From NCBI GenBank assembly GCA_030266845.1, contig JAJDIT010000001.1, positions 1 through 64,000 on the forward strand: a stretch of 64,000 bases of DNA, written 5' to 3'. The notes below the pieces were generated by a model. It ran no database searches. It was not told the DNA's origin and worked only from the letters and a program-made list of their open reading frames with translations. Numbering within the stretch: the first letter of the stretch is position 1; each line of letters opens with the position of its first letter. This DNA is from Acholeplasma sp. OttesenSCG-928-E16. GTDB lineage: Bacteria > Bacillota_I > Bacilli_A > Acholeplasmatales > Acholeplasmataceae. The translations under genes were made by a program, and so were the position numbers. Of the stretch, positions 45,077 through 53,942 are shown piece by piece.

Positions 45077-45865
45077 ATGGAACATAATATAATGACATTT
45101 AACATGAGAATTGATCAAACTAGCGATGGAATGAATTCATGGCCATATCGTCTATCATCAGTCTCACAATTTTTAAAAGAAACAAAACCTTTGATAATTG
45201 GTGCTCAAGAAGTATCAAAAGCGATGAGGGATGGGGTATTAACACTAACGGGTGATTATTATTCATTTGGGATGCCAAGAACAACCGAAGGAGAAGGAAC
45301 ACCAATTTTATATAATCATAGAGTACTATATTTAATTGATGGAGGGACATTTTGGTTATCAGAAACACCGACAGTTCCAGATTCAATAAGCTTTGATGCG
45401 GCATATCATCGAATTTGTACATACGCTACTTTTTGTTTTCGGGTTGATCGGACAAAAAGATTTAGAGTGTACAATACCCATTTAGATAATAAATCAGAAT
45501 TAGCGAGAATGAAGGGTATTGAAATTATTTTTGAACACATTAAAAAAAGAAACGATAAGGAAGAACATTTACCGACATTTTTAATGGGAGATTTAAATGC
45601 TGAGCATGGCTCAGATGTTTTAAAATACATAGAGTCAAGAAAAGATGATCCTAGTTTACCTACTAATAACGCTTTTTCATTGATGAAAAAAGAAGATGTT
45701 GGGGCTACTTTTCATGGGTACGAAGGGAAAACAAAAGGGGATCCTCTTGATTTTATCTTTTATACAGATGATCTAAAAGTATCAAATCCGGTTATTTTTA
45801 GAGAAAAAATAAATGATCGCTATATTAGCGACCATTATCCGGTATATGTAAAGGTTGAATTTTAG
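45077..45865 (+). CDS. Endonuclease/exonuclease/phosphatase (EEP) family protein
   Basis: The 262-residue EEP-fold hydrolase opens with NIMTFNMRID and has GAQEV (metal Glu), YNTHLDN, LMGDLNAEHGS and the C-terminal SDHYPV catalytic Asp-His. There is no signal peptide. Members cleave phosphodiesters or phosphate esters in DNA, inositol phosphates or sphingolipids, and the substrate cannot be told. AAGGAGAG precedes the ATG, and an extended -10 (TGATATAAT, 45043-45051) lies upstream. Its stop overlaps that of the convergent gene by 4 bp with no terminator between them. Confidence 0.88.
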   Translation: MEHNIMTFNMRIDQTSDGMNSWPYRLSSVSQFLKETKPLIIGAQEVSKAMRDGVLTLTGDYYSFGMPRTTEGEGTPILYNHRVLYLIDGGTFWLSETPTVPDSISFDAAYHRICTYATFCFRVDRTKRFRVYNTHLDNKSELARMKGIEIIFEHIKKRNDKEEHLPTFLMGDLNAEHGSDVLKYIESRKDDPSLPTNNAFSLMKKEDVGATFHGYEGKTKGDPLDFIFYTDDLKVSNPVIFREKINDRYISDHYPVYVKVEF

Positions 45866-47520
45866 TTTTTTAGTTTAAGTAGATAATCTAATAAACATTT
45901 TGCTGCTTGTAATGGACCATCTGATTCCATATTAGGTAAAGCAAGCTTTGTATATAGTATTCCAATAGGGATACTATTTTCTTTTAATAATGAAAAATAA
46001 GTATCTATGAGTTTCCTTGTTTTTAGTTCTCTTTGCATTGGACCAAAAGGATTAGCGAAAAAAGAAGTAGTAATACCAGTTTCAGAAGTAGTACCTTTAG
46101 ATAATCTTTTTCCCTTTATAAAGTATTCTTTAGCATCATCAAGAGATTCAAAGAATTTTACACCCTTATTATTATCTTCATAATTATTAGCGTATAATAC
46201 CATATCAATATGATGAAATTTATTAATAAAATCATAATCTGAGACCGGTAGAACAATACGAGCATTCTTTTTATCGGGATTAATAAATACACCACGATCA
46301 ATTTCCTTATAGACATAACCTTCTTCTAAATCATCTAATCTAACGAATGCTCCTATTTCAGTACCGGTCGCAAAGACGCTTTCATTAACCTTAAAGAAAG
46401 TGCCCATATCATCAAAGATTGTTGACATCTCTTTAATATGGTTAGATCCCAAGCTTCTTAAGGCTTCTAGTGATTCAGATTTCCCTGCTCCACTATCACC
46501 GATAATTACAATATTCTTAGTTGAGTTATCTTCCATTAATAAACTTACCATTGCCCCGTGAATTGGTAAACAATCCATATCGATGGTTTTTAGATTATAT
46601 AATGTTAATAACATTTTTTTCATATAACCAAAATAATCATTTTTATCTAAATAACTAATAATACCGATATAAGTATCATTAGACTCATCATGAAAAATCA
46701 TGCCATCATGTTTATTATCTTCCACTCCAAAGATACAAATGATATCTGGTTTTTGATTCAAGTATTTAGTTTTAGTAATTGGCTCAAAAAGATTAGATAG
46801 CGATATCAAATGATGAAGATAATCTACGTGACAGTAAACATATGCTTTAGATCTTCCAACATAAATAGGATAACAATAAAAGAGGTTTGGATCTATTATT
46901 ATATCGTCTATAAAATTTGTTTTAGTTTCGTTAAAATAATCAACTCTAGTATTACTTTTAGTTTGGATAAGAAATGGCGGTCTAATTAAAGTTCGATCAA
47001 CAAAAGGAATACCTTTAGTAAATGGGTAGTTAAGAGAATTAGAGTAATCGTTATGGTTAATTGATATTAAAGCATTTAACCCCGCAGGTAACTGACGGTA
47101 TACTGAAAACCTTTTTTGCATTAACTTTTCTTGAACGGTTCGATACAAATCAAGAATCAAACTAGTAAATGATTCAGAAGTACTAATCATATCTTTATCA
47201 TCAGATAAAACACCATATCTTTGAATCTTCCTCCAGTAGTCATAAAACGCCTCACCAAACTCGATTAAAATATTAGGATAGTGCGTTAATAAGCGATTAT
47301 AGGTAATTGGATGCTCACCCTCAGTAAGGATTAAATAAGCTCCAATAATTTCTAAGGGCATAAAATAATCTTCTAGGTTTCCAAAGTTTTTTTTCTTTTT
47401 ATAGTACTTAATAAATCTTTCTAAAACAAGAAAAAAAGTCTCGCTTGTTAGTATTTCTTTTTTAGAATTACAGCTAAAGTCATATAATACGATGTTGTTT
47501 TTATTTATTCGATAACTCAT
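45862..47520 (-). CDS. HPrK/PEPCK-like P-loop protein, function unknown
   Basis: The 552-residue protein has a P-loop IIGDSGAGKSE (from about residue 338) that resembles HPr kinase (GDSGVGKSE) more than the usual PEPCK loop (GLSGTGKT). It also has an aspartate pair in STIFDDMGTFF and a late NARIVLP. The N-terminal 330 residues, rich in aromatic residues, match nothing that I know. The start is taken at ATG 47520, because the GTG nine bases upstream is itself part of the AAGGTGG ribosome-binding site. It could be a kinase or phosphorylase of the HPrK/PEPCK clan. The reaction is unknown. Confidence 0.7.
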   Translation of the reverse strand: MSYRINKNNIVLYDFSCNSKKEILTSETFFLVLERFIKYYKKKKNFGNLEDYFMPLEIIGAYLILTEGEHPITYNRLLTHYPNILIEFGEAFYDYWRKIQRYGVLSDDKDMISTSESFTSLILDLYRTVQEKLMQKRFSVYRQLPAGLNALISINHNDYSNSLNYPFTKGIPFVDRTLIRPPFLIQTKSNTRVDYFNETKTNFIDDIIIDPNLFYCYPIYVGRSKAYVYCHVDYLHHLISLSNLFEPITKTKYLNQKPDIICIFGVEDNKHDGMIFHDESNDTYIGIISYLDKNDYFGYMKKMLLTLYNLKTIDMDCLPIHGAMVSLLMEDNSTKNIVIIGDSGAGKSESLEALRSLGSNHIKEMSTIFDDMGTFFKVNESVFATGTEIGAFVRLDDLEEGYVYKEIDRGVFINPDKKNARIVLPVSDYDFINKFHHIDMVLYANNYEDNNKGVKFFESLDDAKEYFIKGKRLSKGTTSETGITTSFFANPFGPMQRELKTRKLIDTYFSLLKENSIPIGILYTKLALPNMESDGPLQAAKCLLDYLLKLKN

Positions 47521-47670
47521 ATAATCCACCTTATTTTAAAATTATACCATAATATATAAATATTTTATCAACTCACTATAAAATCAAACGATGATTAATT
47601 TTAGTATTTTTATCTCTTTTGTGTTAGTATAAGAATATAGTATTTTATTAGCGAAAGGATCAATTTATAA

Positions 47671-48891
47671 ATGGAAAAAGATAAATTTGTTGATATCATT
47701 GGCATGGGGAAATTAGCTACTATTAGACAAAGCATTAACAAAGACGCCATAAATGGAACAACTGGCGTTTTAAAGAATGATCAAAACGAATTATATACCT
47801 TTAAGACAATAGATGAGATTATAAGATCTATTCCTAGTTATCGCCTTTATAATTATTCTTCAATGGATGGAGGCTCAGCCTTTAAGGAAGCTATCATGAG
47901 CTGGGTATTTAAAAATTACCTAGATGAATTTAAAAAAGAATTTTTCTATAGTGTTATACCAACTCCAGGATCAGCGGCTGGATTGGCATTAACACTAAAG
48001 GTTAAAGCTAAAGAAAACGAGGAAGTCTTAGTACCTAATATTTATTGGAGTAACTATGATGGAATTTTAAATATTTATAACACTAAGAAAAAAACATACA
48101 ACATGTTTAAGGATAACCATTTTGATATTGAGTCTTTTATTAAAAACGCAGAGGATATTTTAAAAGACAACGAAAGGTTAATTGTTTTATTTAATGATCC
48201 TTGTCATAACCCAACCGGTTATTCATTAGATGGTAGCGAATGGAACCAAATTATTGAATATATCAACTCTTTAAAAAAACGAAACAAAAAAGTTATTATT
48301 TTATATGATATAGCATACATTGATTATGCATTTGAAAAGTATTTTAATTCAAGAGACAATTTAGCTCTTTTATCAAAATTAGATAATCATGTCCTAACAA
48401 CCATTTCTTTTAGTGGCTCTAAGTCTTTTGCGGTATATGGACTTAGATTAGGAGCTCAAATAGTATTATCTAAAGATGAAGAAGAATTAAAAGAGTTAAA
48501 ACAGTCAATGATGTACGTGGCAAGAGCAACATGGAGTTCTCCGCCAACAACAGGTATTCAAATGATGATTACCTTAATGTCAGATGAGAAATTAAGAAAT
48601 AAGTTTTTAGGCGAATTATTTGAAGCAAGAGAAATGTTAGCAGGCAGAAAGAAGATTTTTGTCGATGAGGCAATTAAGATTGAATTATCAATGCTACCTT
48701 TAAAAGATGGTTTTTTTGTAACTATACCAACAAATAACCCTTATCTACTTAGAGAAGAGTTATTAAAAGAAGATATCCATGTTGTTCCACAAACTAAATC
48801 TATTAGAATTGCGATCAGTAATATTCCAACAAGGCAAATCGAAGGATTAGCTACGGCTATTTTAAAAGCTAAAAATAAAATTAATGAATAA
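47671..48891 (+). CDS. Class I/II aminotransferase (aspartate/aromatic type)
   Basis: The 406-residue fold-type I PLP enzyme resembles TyrB/AspC. Blocks seen are NYSSMDGGSAFKEAI, FNDPCHNPTGYS with the Asn-Pro that contacts substrate, YDIAYIDYAF with the PLP-binding Asp/Tyr, and SFSGSKSFAVYGLRLG, where K251 binds PLP and the following Arg is conserved. It transfers amino groups between amino acids and 2-oxoacids. The exact substrate is not evident. It is a single gene, convergent with rpsD over a shared terminator. Confidence 0.9.
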   Translation: MEKDKFVDIIGMGKLATIRQSINKDAINGTTGVLKNDQNELYTFKTIDEIIRSIPSYRLYNYSSMDGGSAFKEAIMSWVFKNYLDEFKKEFFYSVIPTPGSAAGLALTLKVKAKENEEVLVPNIYWSNYDGILNIYNTKKKTYNMFKDNHFDIESFIKNAEDILKDNERLIVLFNDPCHNPTGYSLDGSEWNQIIEYINSLKKRNKKVIILYDIAYIDYAFEKYFNSRDNLALLSKLDNHVLTTISFSGSKSFAVYGLRLGAQIVLSKDEEELKELKQSMMYVARATWSSPPTTGIQMMITLMSDEKLRNKFLGELFEAREMLAGRKKIFVDEAIKIELSMLPLKDGFFVTIPTNNPYLLREELLKEDIHVVPQTKSIRIAISNIPTRQIEGLATAILKAKNKINE

Positions 48892-48896
48892 AAATA

Positions 48897-48924
48897 AAAA
48901 AATGGTGTTTGTCACACCATTTTT
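48897..48924. terminator. Bidirectional terminator between aminotransferase and rpsD
   Basis: AATGGTGT (48901-48908) pairs with ACACCATT (48914-48921) around TTGTC. A and T runs on both sides extend the stem. Confidence 0.88.
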
Positions 48925-48925
48925 A

Positions 48926-49525
48926 TTATTTACTGTAAAACTCAACTATTAATTGTTCGTTGATGTTGTTTAAGAATTCTTTACGTTCTGGATATCTTGC
49001 GAATGTTCCAATGCCTGTTTCTGCATCGTATGATACATATTCAACAGTTACGTATTGAGCTTCTAAAGCTTCTTTAACAACAACTAGATCTTTAGATTTT
49101 TCTCTTAATGCGATTTTTTGTCCTGGTTTTAATCTATAAGATGGAATATCAACTTTCTTACCGTCAACTAAGATATGACCATGGTTTACTAGCTGTCTTG
49201 CTTGTGCTCTAGTTCTAGCTAATCCAAGACGATAAACGATGTTATCTAGACGAGATTCTAATAGAATTAAGAAGTTTTCACCGTGTTTACCGCTTAGTTT
49301 GCCAGCTTCATTAAATGTTTTTCTGAATTGTTTTTCAGAAACGCCATATGTGAATCTAACTTTTTGTTTTTCTTGTAACTGCAAGCCGTAATCACTAAGT
49401 TTAGCTCTTCTTTGTCCGTGTTGACCTGGTGAGTATGGGCGTTTAACTAATTCTTTGCCTGATTCAGAAATTGAATAGTTTAAACGACGTGATATTTTCC
49501 AAGTTGGTCCTGTGTAACGTGACAT
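48926..49525 (-). CDS. rpsD: 30S ribosomal protein S4
   Basis: The 199-residue S4 has the N-terminal [19 protein letters not shown] and [19 protein letters not shown] regions and the S4 domain ([20 protein letters not shown] followed by [14 protein letters not shown]). There is no N-terminal Cys zinc knuckle. It nucleates 30S assembly and, in Firmicutes, represses its own mRNA at the leader. It stands alone, as in Bacillus, with a long structured leader. GAAAGGGG precedes the ATG. Confidence 0.97.
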   Translation of the reverse strand: MSRYTGPTWKISRRLNYSISESGKELVKRPYSPGQHGQRRAKLSDYGLQLQEKQKVRFTYGVSEKQFRKTFNEAGKLSGKHGENFLILLESRLDNIVYRLGLARTRAQARQLVNHGHILVDGKKVDIPSYRLKPGQKIALREKSKDLVVVKEALEAQYVTVEYVSYDAETGIGTFARYPERKEFLNNINEQLIVEFYSK

Positions 49526-49678
49526 AATTTTACCCCTTTCTTATTTTTTTAGGTAAATACGTAGTTATTATTTATTAATCCTATTATTCTTTTCACCTTA
49601 AAGCAGTAGAAGGCTACTTAGTCCTAATTAATAGAATAGGATTTTGATAGATAATTTATACGCCTGCTTTACCAACGC
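49526..49678 (-). promoter_or_regulatory. Candidate rpsD autoregulatory leader
   Basis: The predicted leader of about 150 nt contains a 9-bp long-range pairing (AATCCTATT/AATAGGATT; plus-strand 49577-49585 with 49635-49643). It encloses a hairpin AGTAG-CCTT-CTACT (49605-49618). The size and complexity fit a leader bound by S4. It was not compared with the known S4 leader consensus. Confidence 0.55.
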
Positions 49679-49684
49679 CTTATT

Positions 49685-49713
49685 ATTTTATAATAATAGA
49701 AGGCTAATGTCAA
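49685..49713 (-). promoter_or_regulatory. rpsD promoter
   Basis: On the minus strand TTGACA (49713-49708) and TAAAAT (49690-49685) are spaced by 17 bp. Confidence 0.75.
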
Positions 49714-49782
49714 ACTATATTTTTGAATTTTTGGGCATATTTTTAGATTTCTTATTAAAAATGTTTCAATTTATAAAAATTA

Positions 49783-49811
49783 TTTTCATTCTTAAAACTT
49801 TATGTTATAAT
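49783..49811 (+). promoter_or_regulatory. Predicted promoter of the surface-polysaccharide locus
   Basis: TTTTCA (49783-49788) and TATAAT (49806-49811) are spaced by 17 bp. The -10 is extended (TGTTATAAT). Confidence 0.6.
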
Positions 49812-49898
49812 ACTGAAAGACTATAATAATTATATTATTATCGATTAAATGTTTTTAGAGTTTTATAAAAACGAAGACATAAGAAGGACGGTAACATA

Positions 49899-51752
49899 TT
49901 GAAAACCACTAAGGGGAACGTTGGAAAAAAAATATTAAGAGCATTGTCCTTAATACTAATTGATGCCATATCGATTACTATTACTTACGTTGCAATGTAT
50001 GCTTTATTGAATGAAGTAGGCATCAAATTTGAACTAAAAATCATTCTGATAAGTCTACCAATCGTTGTTATTTGTAAGTTGTTATTTAATGTCTTTCTTG
50101 GCATTTATAAAGGAATATTAAAATATACCGGATTTGAAGATATCGTTCGGATTTTTGTTTCGTCGATACTTTCTAATTTCTTGTTATTTTTATACCAGGT
50201 GATTTCTAAAGTTGATTTTATGGTTCCAATCGGTTATTTATTCTTAACGCCACTTGAAATTATATTCTTTATGTTGCCTAGGGCTGTTCCAAGACTAAAA
50301 AGATATGTTAGATATCAATTTGGTAGAGGAAAACTGTTTGGTAAGAGAACGTTAATCATTGGTGCGGGTAGCGGCGGAAACCAAATAATTAAACAATTAA
50401 TGTCTGAAAAGAGATTAGATTGTAGCCCAGTAGCAGTGTTAGATGATAATGTTGATAAATTAGGTAGTAGAATAGCAGGAATAAAAATCGTTGGAACATT
50501 AGATGATATTGAAGAGATTTGTTATTTTTATCATATTGAAGAGGTTGTTGTAGCAATTGCTGAAATGCCAAAAGAAAAACTCCAAAAGATCGTAGAGTTT
50601 TGTAATAAAAAAGAAATAAATGTAAGAAAGATGAAGATCATCACTAATGTTGATGATAAAGAAGTGACCAAGATTGATGAAATCAAGATTGAGGATTTAT
50701 TAAATAGACCACATATATCTTTGGATAACGAAGGTATTGAGAAGATCATTAAGGCTAAAAGAGTGTTAGTAACCGGTGGTGGTGGTTCAATTGGTAGTGA
50801 ACTTTGTAGGCAAATAGCACTATTAGAACCAGAACAATTAGTAATATTTGATATCTATGAAAATAATGCATACGATATTCAAATGGAATTACAAAGACAG
50901 TTTAGAAGATTAAATAAGAAATTAAACCTAGAAGTAATAATAGGTAGTGTATATAATGAAGCAAGACTAGAAACGGTATTTAAAAGATATAGACCAAACA
51001 TTGTGTTTCATGCGGCAGCATACAAGCATGTTCCACTAATGGAAGATAGTCCAATAGAAGCAGTAAGAACTAATGTATTAGGCACATATAATTGTGCAAA
51101 ACTTGCAGATGAATATAAAACTGATAAATTCATATTAGTTTCTAGCGATAAAGCAGTTAGACCAACTAATGTAATGGGGGCAACAAAGCGGTTTGCCGAG
51201 ATGGTAATGGAAGATGCTCAGAGTAAAGCAACCCATACTAAATATGCTGCAGTTAGATTTGGAAATGTCTTAGGATCTAATGGTAGTGTTGTACCACTAT
51301 TTAAAAAACAAATTTTAGAAGGTGGACCGGTCACGGTCACTCATGAAGAAATCACAAGATACTTCATGACGATACCTGAGGCTGTTAATTTAATATTACA
51401 ATGTGCAGTGTATGCTCATGAGGGAGAAATCTTTATTCTAGATATGGGTGAACCAGTTAAGATCATTGACTTAGCCAAGAAGATGATTAGTTTAGCTGGA
51501 CATACTCCATTTGAAGATATTAATATCATCGTTACCGGACTAAGACCAGGTGAGAAATTATATGAAGAATTATTGGTTGATGAATCAAGACATAAAAAGA
51601 CCGATAATGATAAGATCTATATTGAAGAATGTCATATGAATAAAAACATCTCTGAAATTGTATCACAGTTTAATTTAGATTTTGAGACAATGAGCAAAGC
51701 AGACGTGAAGAAATTTGTATCTAAGGTAGTAGAAACATACGAAATTGAGTAG
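49899..51752 (+). CDS. Membrane nucleotide-sugar 4,6-dehydratase (CapD/PglF type)
   Basis: The 617-residue polysaccharide-biosynthesis enzyme has four N-terminal membrane helices (about 10-125). A first Rossmann region follows (GAGSGGNQ, from 155), then the catalytic SDR domain with TGGGGSIGSELC (from about 292) and SSDKAVRPTNVMGATKR. In that motif M426-x3-K430 replaces the usual Tyr-x3-Lys, as in PglF/CapD enzymes that act on UDP-GlcNAc. It supplies a deoxy-keto sugar for glycan synthesis. The start is TTG at 49899, supported by AAGGACGGT; no ATG fits. It heads the capsule locus. Confidence 0.92.
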   Translation: MKTTKGNVGKKILRALSLILIDAISITITYVAMYALLNEVGIKFELKIILISLPIVVICKLLFNVFLGIYKGILKYTGFEDIVRIFVSSILSNFLLFLYQVISKVDFMVPIGYLFLTPLEIIFFMLPRAVPRLKRYVRYQFGRGKLFGKRTLIIGAGSGGNQIIKQLMSEKRLDCSPVAVLDDNVDKLGSRIAGIKIVGTLDDIEEICYFYHIEEVVVAIAEMPKEKLQKIVEFCNKKEINVRKMKIITNVDDKEVTKIDEIKIEDLLNRPHISLDNEGIEKIIKAKRVLVTGGGGSIGSELCRQIALLEPEQLVIFDIYENNAYDIQMELQRQFRRLNKKLNLEVIIGSVYNEARLETVFKRYRPNIVFHAAAYKHVPLMEDSPIEAVRTNVLGTYNCAKLADEYKTDKFILVSSDKAVRPTNVMGATKRFAEMVMEDAQSKATHTKYAAVRFGNVLGSNGSVVPLFKKQILEGGPVTVTHEEITRYFMTIPEAVNLILQCAVYAHEGEIFILDMGEPVKIIDLAKKMISLAGHTPFEDINIIVTGLRPGEKLYEELLVDESRHKKTDNDKIYIEECHMNKNISEIVSQFNLDFETMSKADVKKFVSKVVETYEIE

Positions 51753-52127
51753 TAATAAAATAGTAAGATGATTAAGGAATTATAGTAATCAAATTCATAA
51801 GTAAATTTTGGTAAAGTTTATAACAAATAAAAAATAGAAGGTACTTTAAAAAACAAATATATTTATCATGCGCTGATATAATTTTGTTTCTCTTACTCTT
51901 ATGAAAGATAATACCATAGAAGTGATTTGAACCAATATTTTTGGAAGATTTAAACGCACAACACTATCAAACAACCATAGAGTTGAAAATATAATTTATT
52001 TTAAAGTGATATGCTGTAAATGATGGAAATCGTTAATGAAGCTGTGTTAATGGGGCATAAGTAATTAATTTGTGTTTTGAGTGAACGTTTCGCTGTTCTA
52101 GTGAGTTTTAAGAAATCAGGGGGGGAA
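51753..52127 (+). other. Gene-free region in the capsule locus
   Basis: In these 375 bp no gene is supported. An extended -10 (TGATATAAT, 51874-51882) without a good -35 could start the downstream genes and would leave a leader of about 240 nt. No clear terminator hairpin is seen after the dehydratase gene. Confidence 0.5.
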
Positions 52128-52739
52128 ATGAAAAAGTTTTATTTCGTTATAAAGTTTGTATTGGATGAATTATTTTCGCTAATTTCGCTGATTGTTTTAT
52201 CGGTTGTCTTCTTGGTGATTGGCGTTTTAGTAAAGGCAACAAGTAAAGGACCTGTTTTTTTTGTTCAAAATAGAGTAGGAAAAAATAATAAAATTTTCAA
52301 ACTACATAAGTTTAGAACGATGCGCATTGATTCTCCTCATGATACTGCGACACACCTTCTTGATAATCCAGATCAATATATAACAAAAATAGGGAAGTTT
52401 CTACGTAAAACTAGCCTTGATGAATTGCCTCAACTGTGGGATATATTTAGAGGGAAGATGAGTTTCATCGGGCCACGTCCAGCTCTTTGGAATCAATATG
52501 ATTTAATTGAGGCTAGAAGTCAAATGGGCATTTCAAAATTAAAAGTTGGGCTATCTGGATATGCACAAACTCACGGAAGAGATGATAATAGTATCGAAGA
52601 AAAAGTGAAATTGGATAAGTATTATGCTGATAAGTTTGGCTTTATCATGGATTGCAGATGTTTTTTTCTTACTATTTTAAAGGTAATAAAAAGAGAAGGA
52701 GTAGTTGAAGGGAAATCGGAAAATGAACAGTCAAAATAA
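52128..52739 (+). CDS. Initiating sugar transferase (undecaprenyl-phosphate sugar phosphotransferase family)
   Basis: The 203-residue bacterial sugar transferase has one N-terminal membrane helix (about 16-38) followed by the catalytic block: VQNRVGKNNKIFKLHKFRTM, KIGKFLRKTSLDELPQLWDI and FRGKMSFIGPRPAL. It transfers a sugar-1-phosphate to undecaprenyl phosphate, the first membrane step of capsule or O-unit synthesis. The start is ATG 52128 after GGGGGGAA. It corresponds to the short, single-helix WcaJ/PglC class. Confidence 0.93.
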   Translation: MKKFYFVIKFVLDELFSLISLIVLSVVFLVIGVLVKATSKGPVFFVQNRVGKNNKIFKLHKFRTMRIDSPHDTATHLLDNPDQYITKIGKFLRKTSLDELPQLWDIFRGKMSFIGPRPALWNQYDLIEARSQMGISKLKVGLSGYAQTHGRDDNSIEEKVKLDKYYADKFGFIMDCRCFFLTILKVIKREGVVEGKSENEQSK

Positions 52740-52787
52740 AAGTAACTACAACGTAATGTCAAATGATGCTATAGTTTGTCATAACTA

Positions 52788-53942
52788 ATGAGAAAAAGAG
52801 GTTTTATAAGTGTGAGAAAGATTCTTTTTGTGGCAAATGTAGCTAAAGAACATATATTAAAGTTTCACGTTCCGACCATAAAAAAATTAACAGAGGAAGG
52901 TTGGATTGTTGATGTTGCCTGCAATGGTGATGAAGTGGTACCCTATGTAAGAACACAATACAAGATGAAATGGAAAAGAAATCCAATTTCTATCAACACT
53001 CTTTTTGGAATAAGGGAGTTGCGAAAAATATTAGAAGCTGAAAAATATGATATTGTATACTGCCATACTCCAACTGGGGGCGTTGTTACTCGACTTGCTG
53101 CAAGAAAAGTTAGAAAAAGCGGAACAAAGGTCGTGTATTTTGCTCATGGATTGCATTTTTTTAAAAAATCTCCATTAATTAGTTGGTTATTGTTTTATCC
53201 TATCGAGAAATACTTGTCAAGATTTACTGATGTAATTATTACAATCAATCAAGAGGATTTTGAATTAGTAAAGGAGAGGTTTAATATAAAGCATGTGTAT
53301 CTTCTACCAGGAGTTGGAATTAAAGTAGATAGATTCAAGATAGAGCAAAAGGAAAGTGTAAGGAGATTTTATCGAAATCAATTGAACATTGACGAAGAAA
53401 CATTGGTATTGATATATGTTGCAGAAGTAAACAAAAATAAGAACCAAAAGTATTTATTAAAAGCAATTAGCGAGTTAACCAAAACAATTAAGAATGTCGT
53501 TTTATTATTAGTTGGGCCGGACCATTCTGGAGGAAAAACTAGGAGAAGTGCAACAAAGATGATGCTAGATAGTAATATTAAATTTTTAGGGTGGCGAAGT
53601 GATATTCCCCAATTACTTTGCTGTTCCGATGTGTATGTTGCTTCCTCAATACGTGAAGGCTTTGGTATTAATTTAATTGAAGCAATGGCAGCTGGTTTAC
53701 CGGCGATTGCAACAAGAAATAGGGGACATTCTACTATCATAGATGATGGAGTGAATGGCTATTTGGTTGATTTAAAAGATTTTCAAGAAATGAAAGATTG
53801 TATAATCAGAGTGGTTGAAAATAAGATAGAAACTGAGGCCATAATAAAAAACGCTCTGCATAACATTTTTAAGTATGATCAAGATGCAATTACAGATAAT
53901 ATATTGGAAATCTTTAAAAAGGTGGAGTTGAAAATAGACTAA
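52788..53942 (+). CDS. Glycosyltransferase family 4 (EpsD-like)
   Basis: The 384-residue GT-B enzyme has the N-terminal domain KILFVANVAKEHILKFHVP and the C-terminal Glyco_transf_1 domain with LLLVGPDHSG, FLGWRSDIPQLL and SSIREGFGINLIEAMAAGLP, whose Glu residues bind the donor. A GTG at 52812, preceded by AGAGG, is an alternative start that would remove eight residues. It adds a sugar to the lipid-linked unit. Donor and acceptor are unknown. The stop overlaps the next ATG by 1 nt. Confidence 0.9.
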   Translation: MRKRGFISVRKILFVANVAKEHILKFHVPTIKKLTEEGWIVDVACNGDEVVPYVRTQYKMKWKRNPISINTLFGIRELRKILEAEKYDIVYCHTPTGGVVTRLAARKVRKSGTKVVYFAHGLHFFKKSPLISWLLFYPIEKYLSRFTDVIITINQEDFELVKERFNIKHVYLLPGVGIKVDRFKIEQKESVRRFYRNQLNIDEETLVLIYVAEVNKNKNQKYLLKAISELTKTIKNVVLLLVGPDHSGGKTRRSATKMMLDSNIKFLGWRSDIPQLLCCSDVYVASSIREGFGINLIEAMAAGLPAIATRNRGHSTIIDDGVNGYLVDLKDFQEMKDCIIRVVENKIETEAIIKNALHNIFKYDQDAITDNILEIFKKVELKID

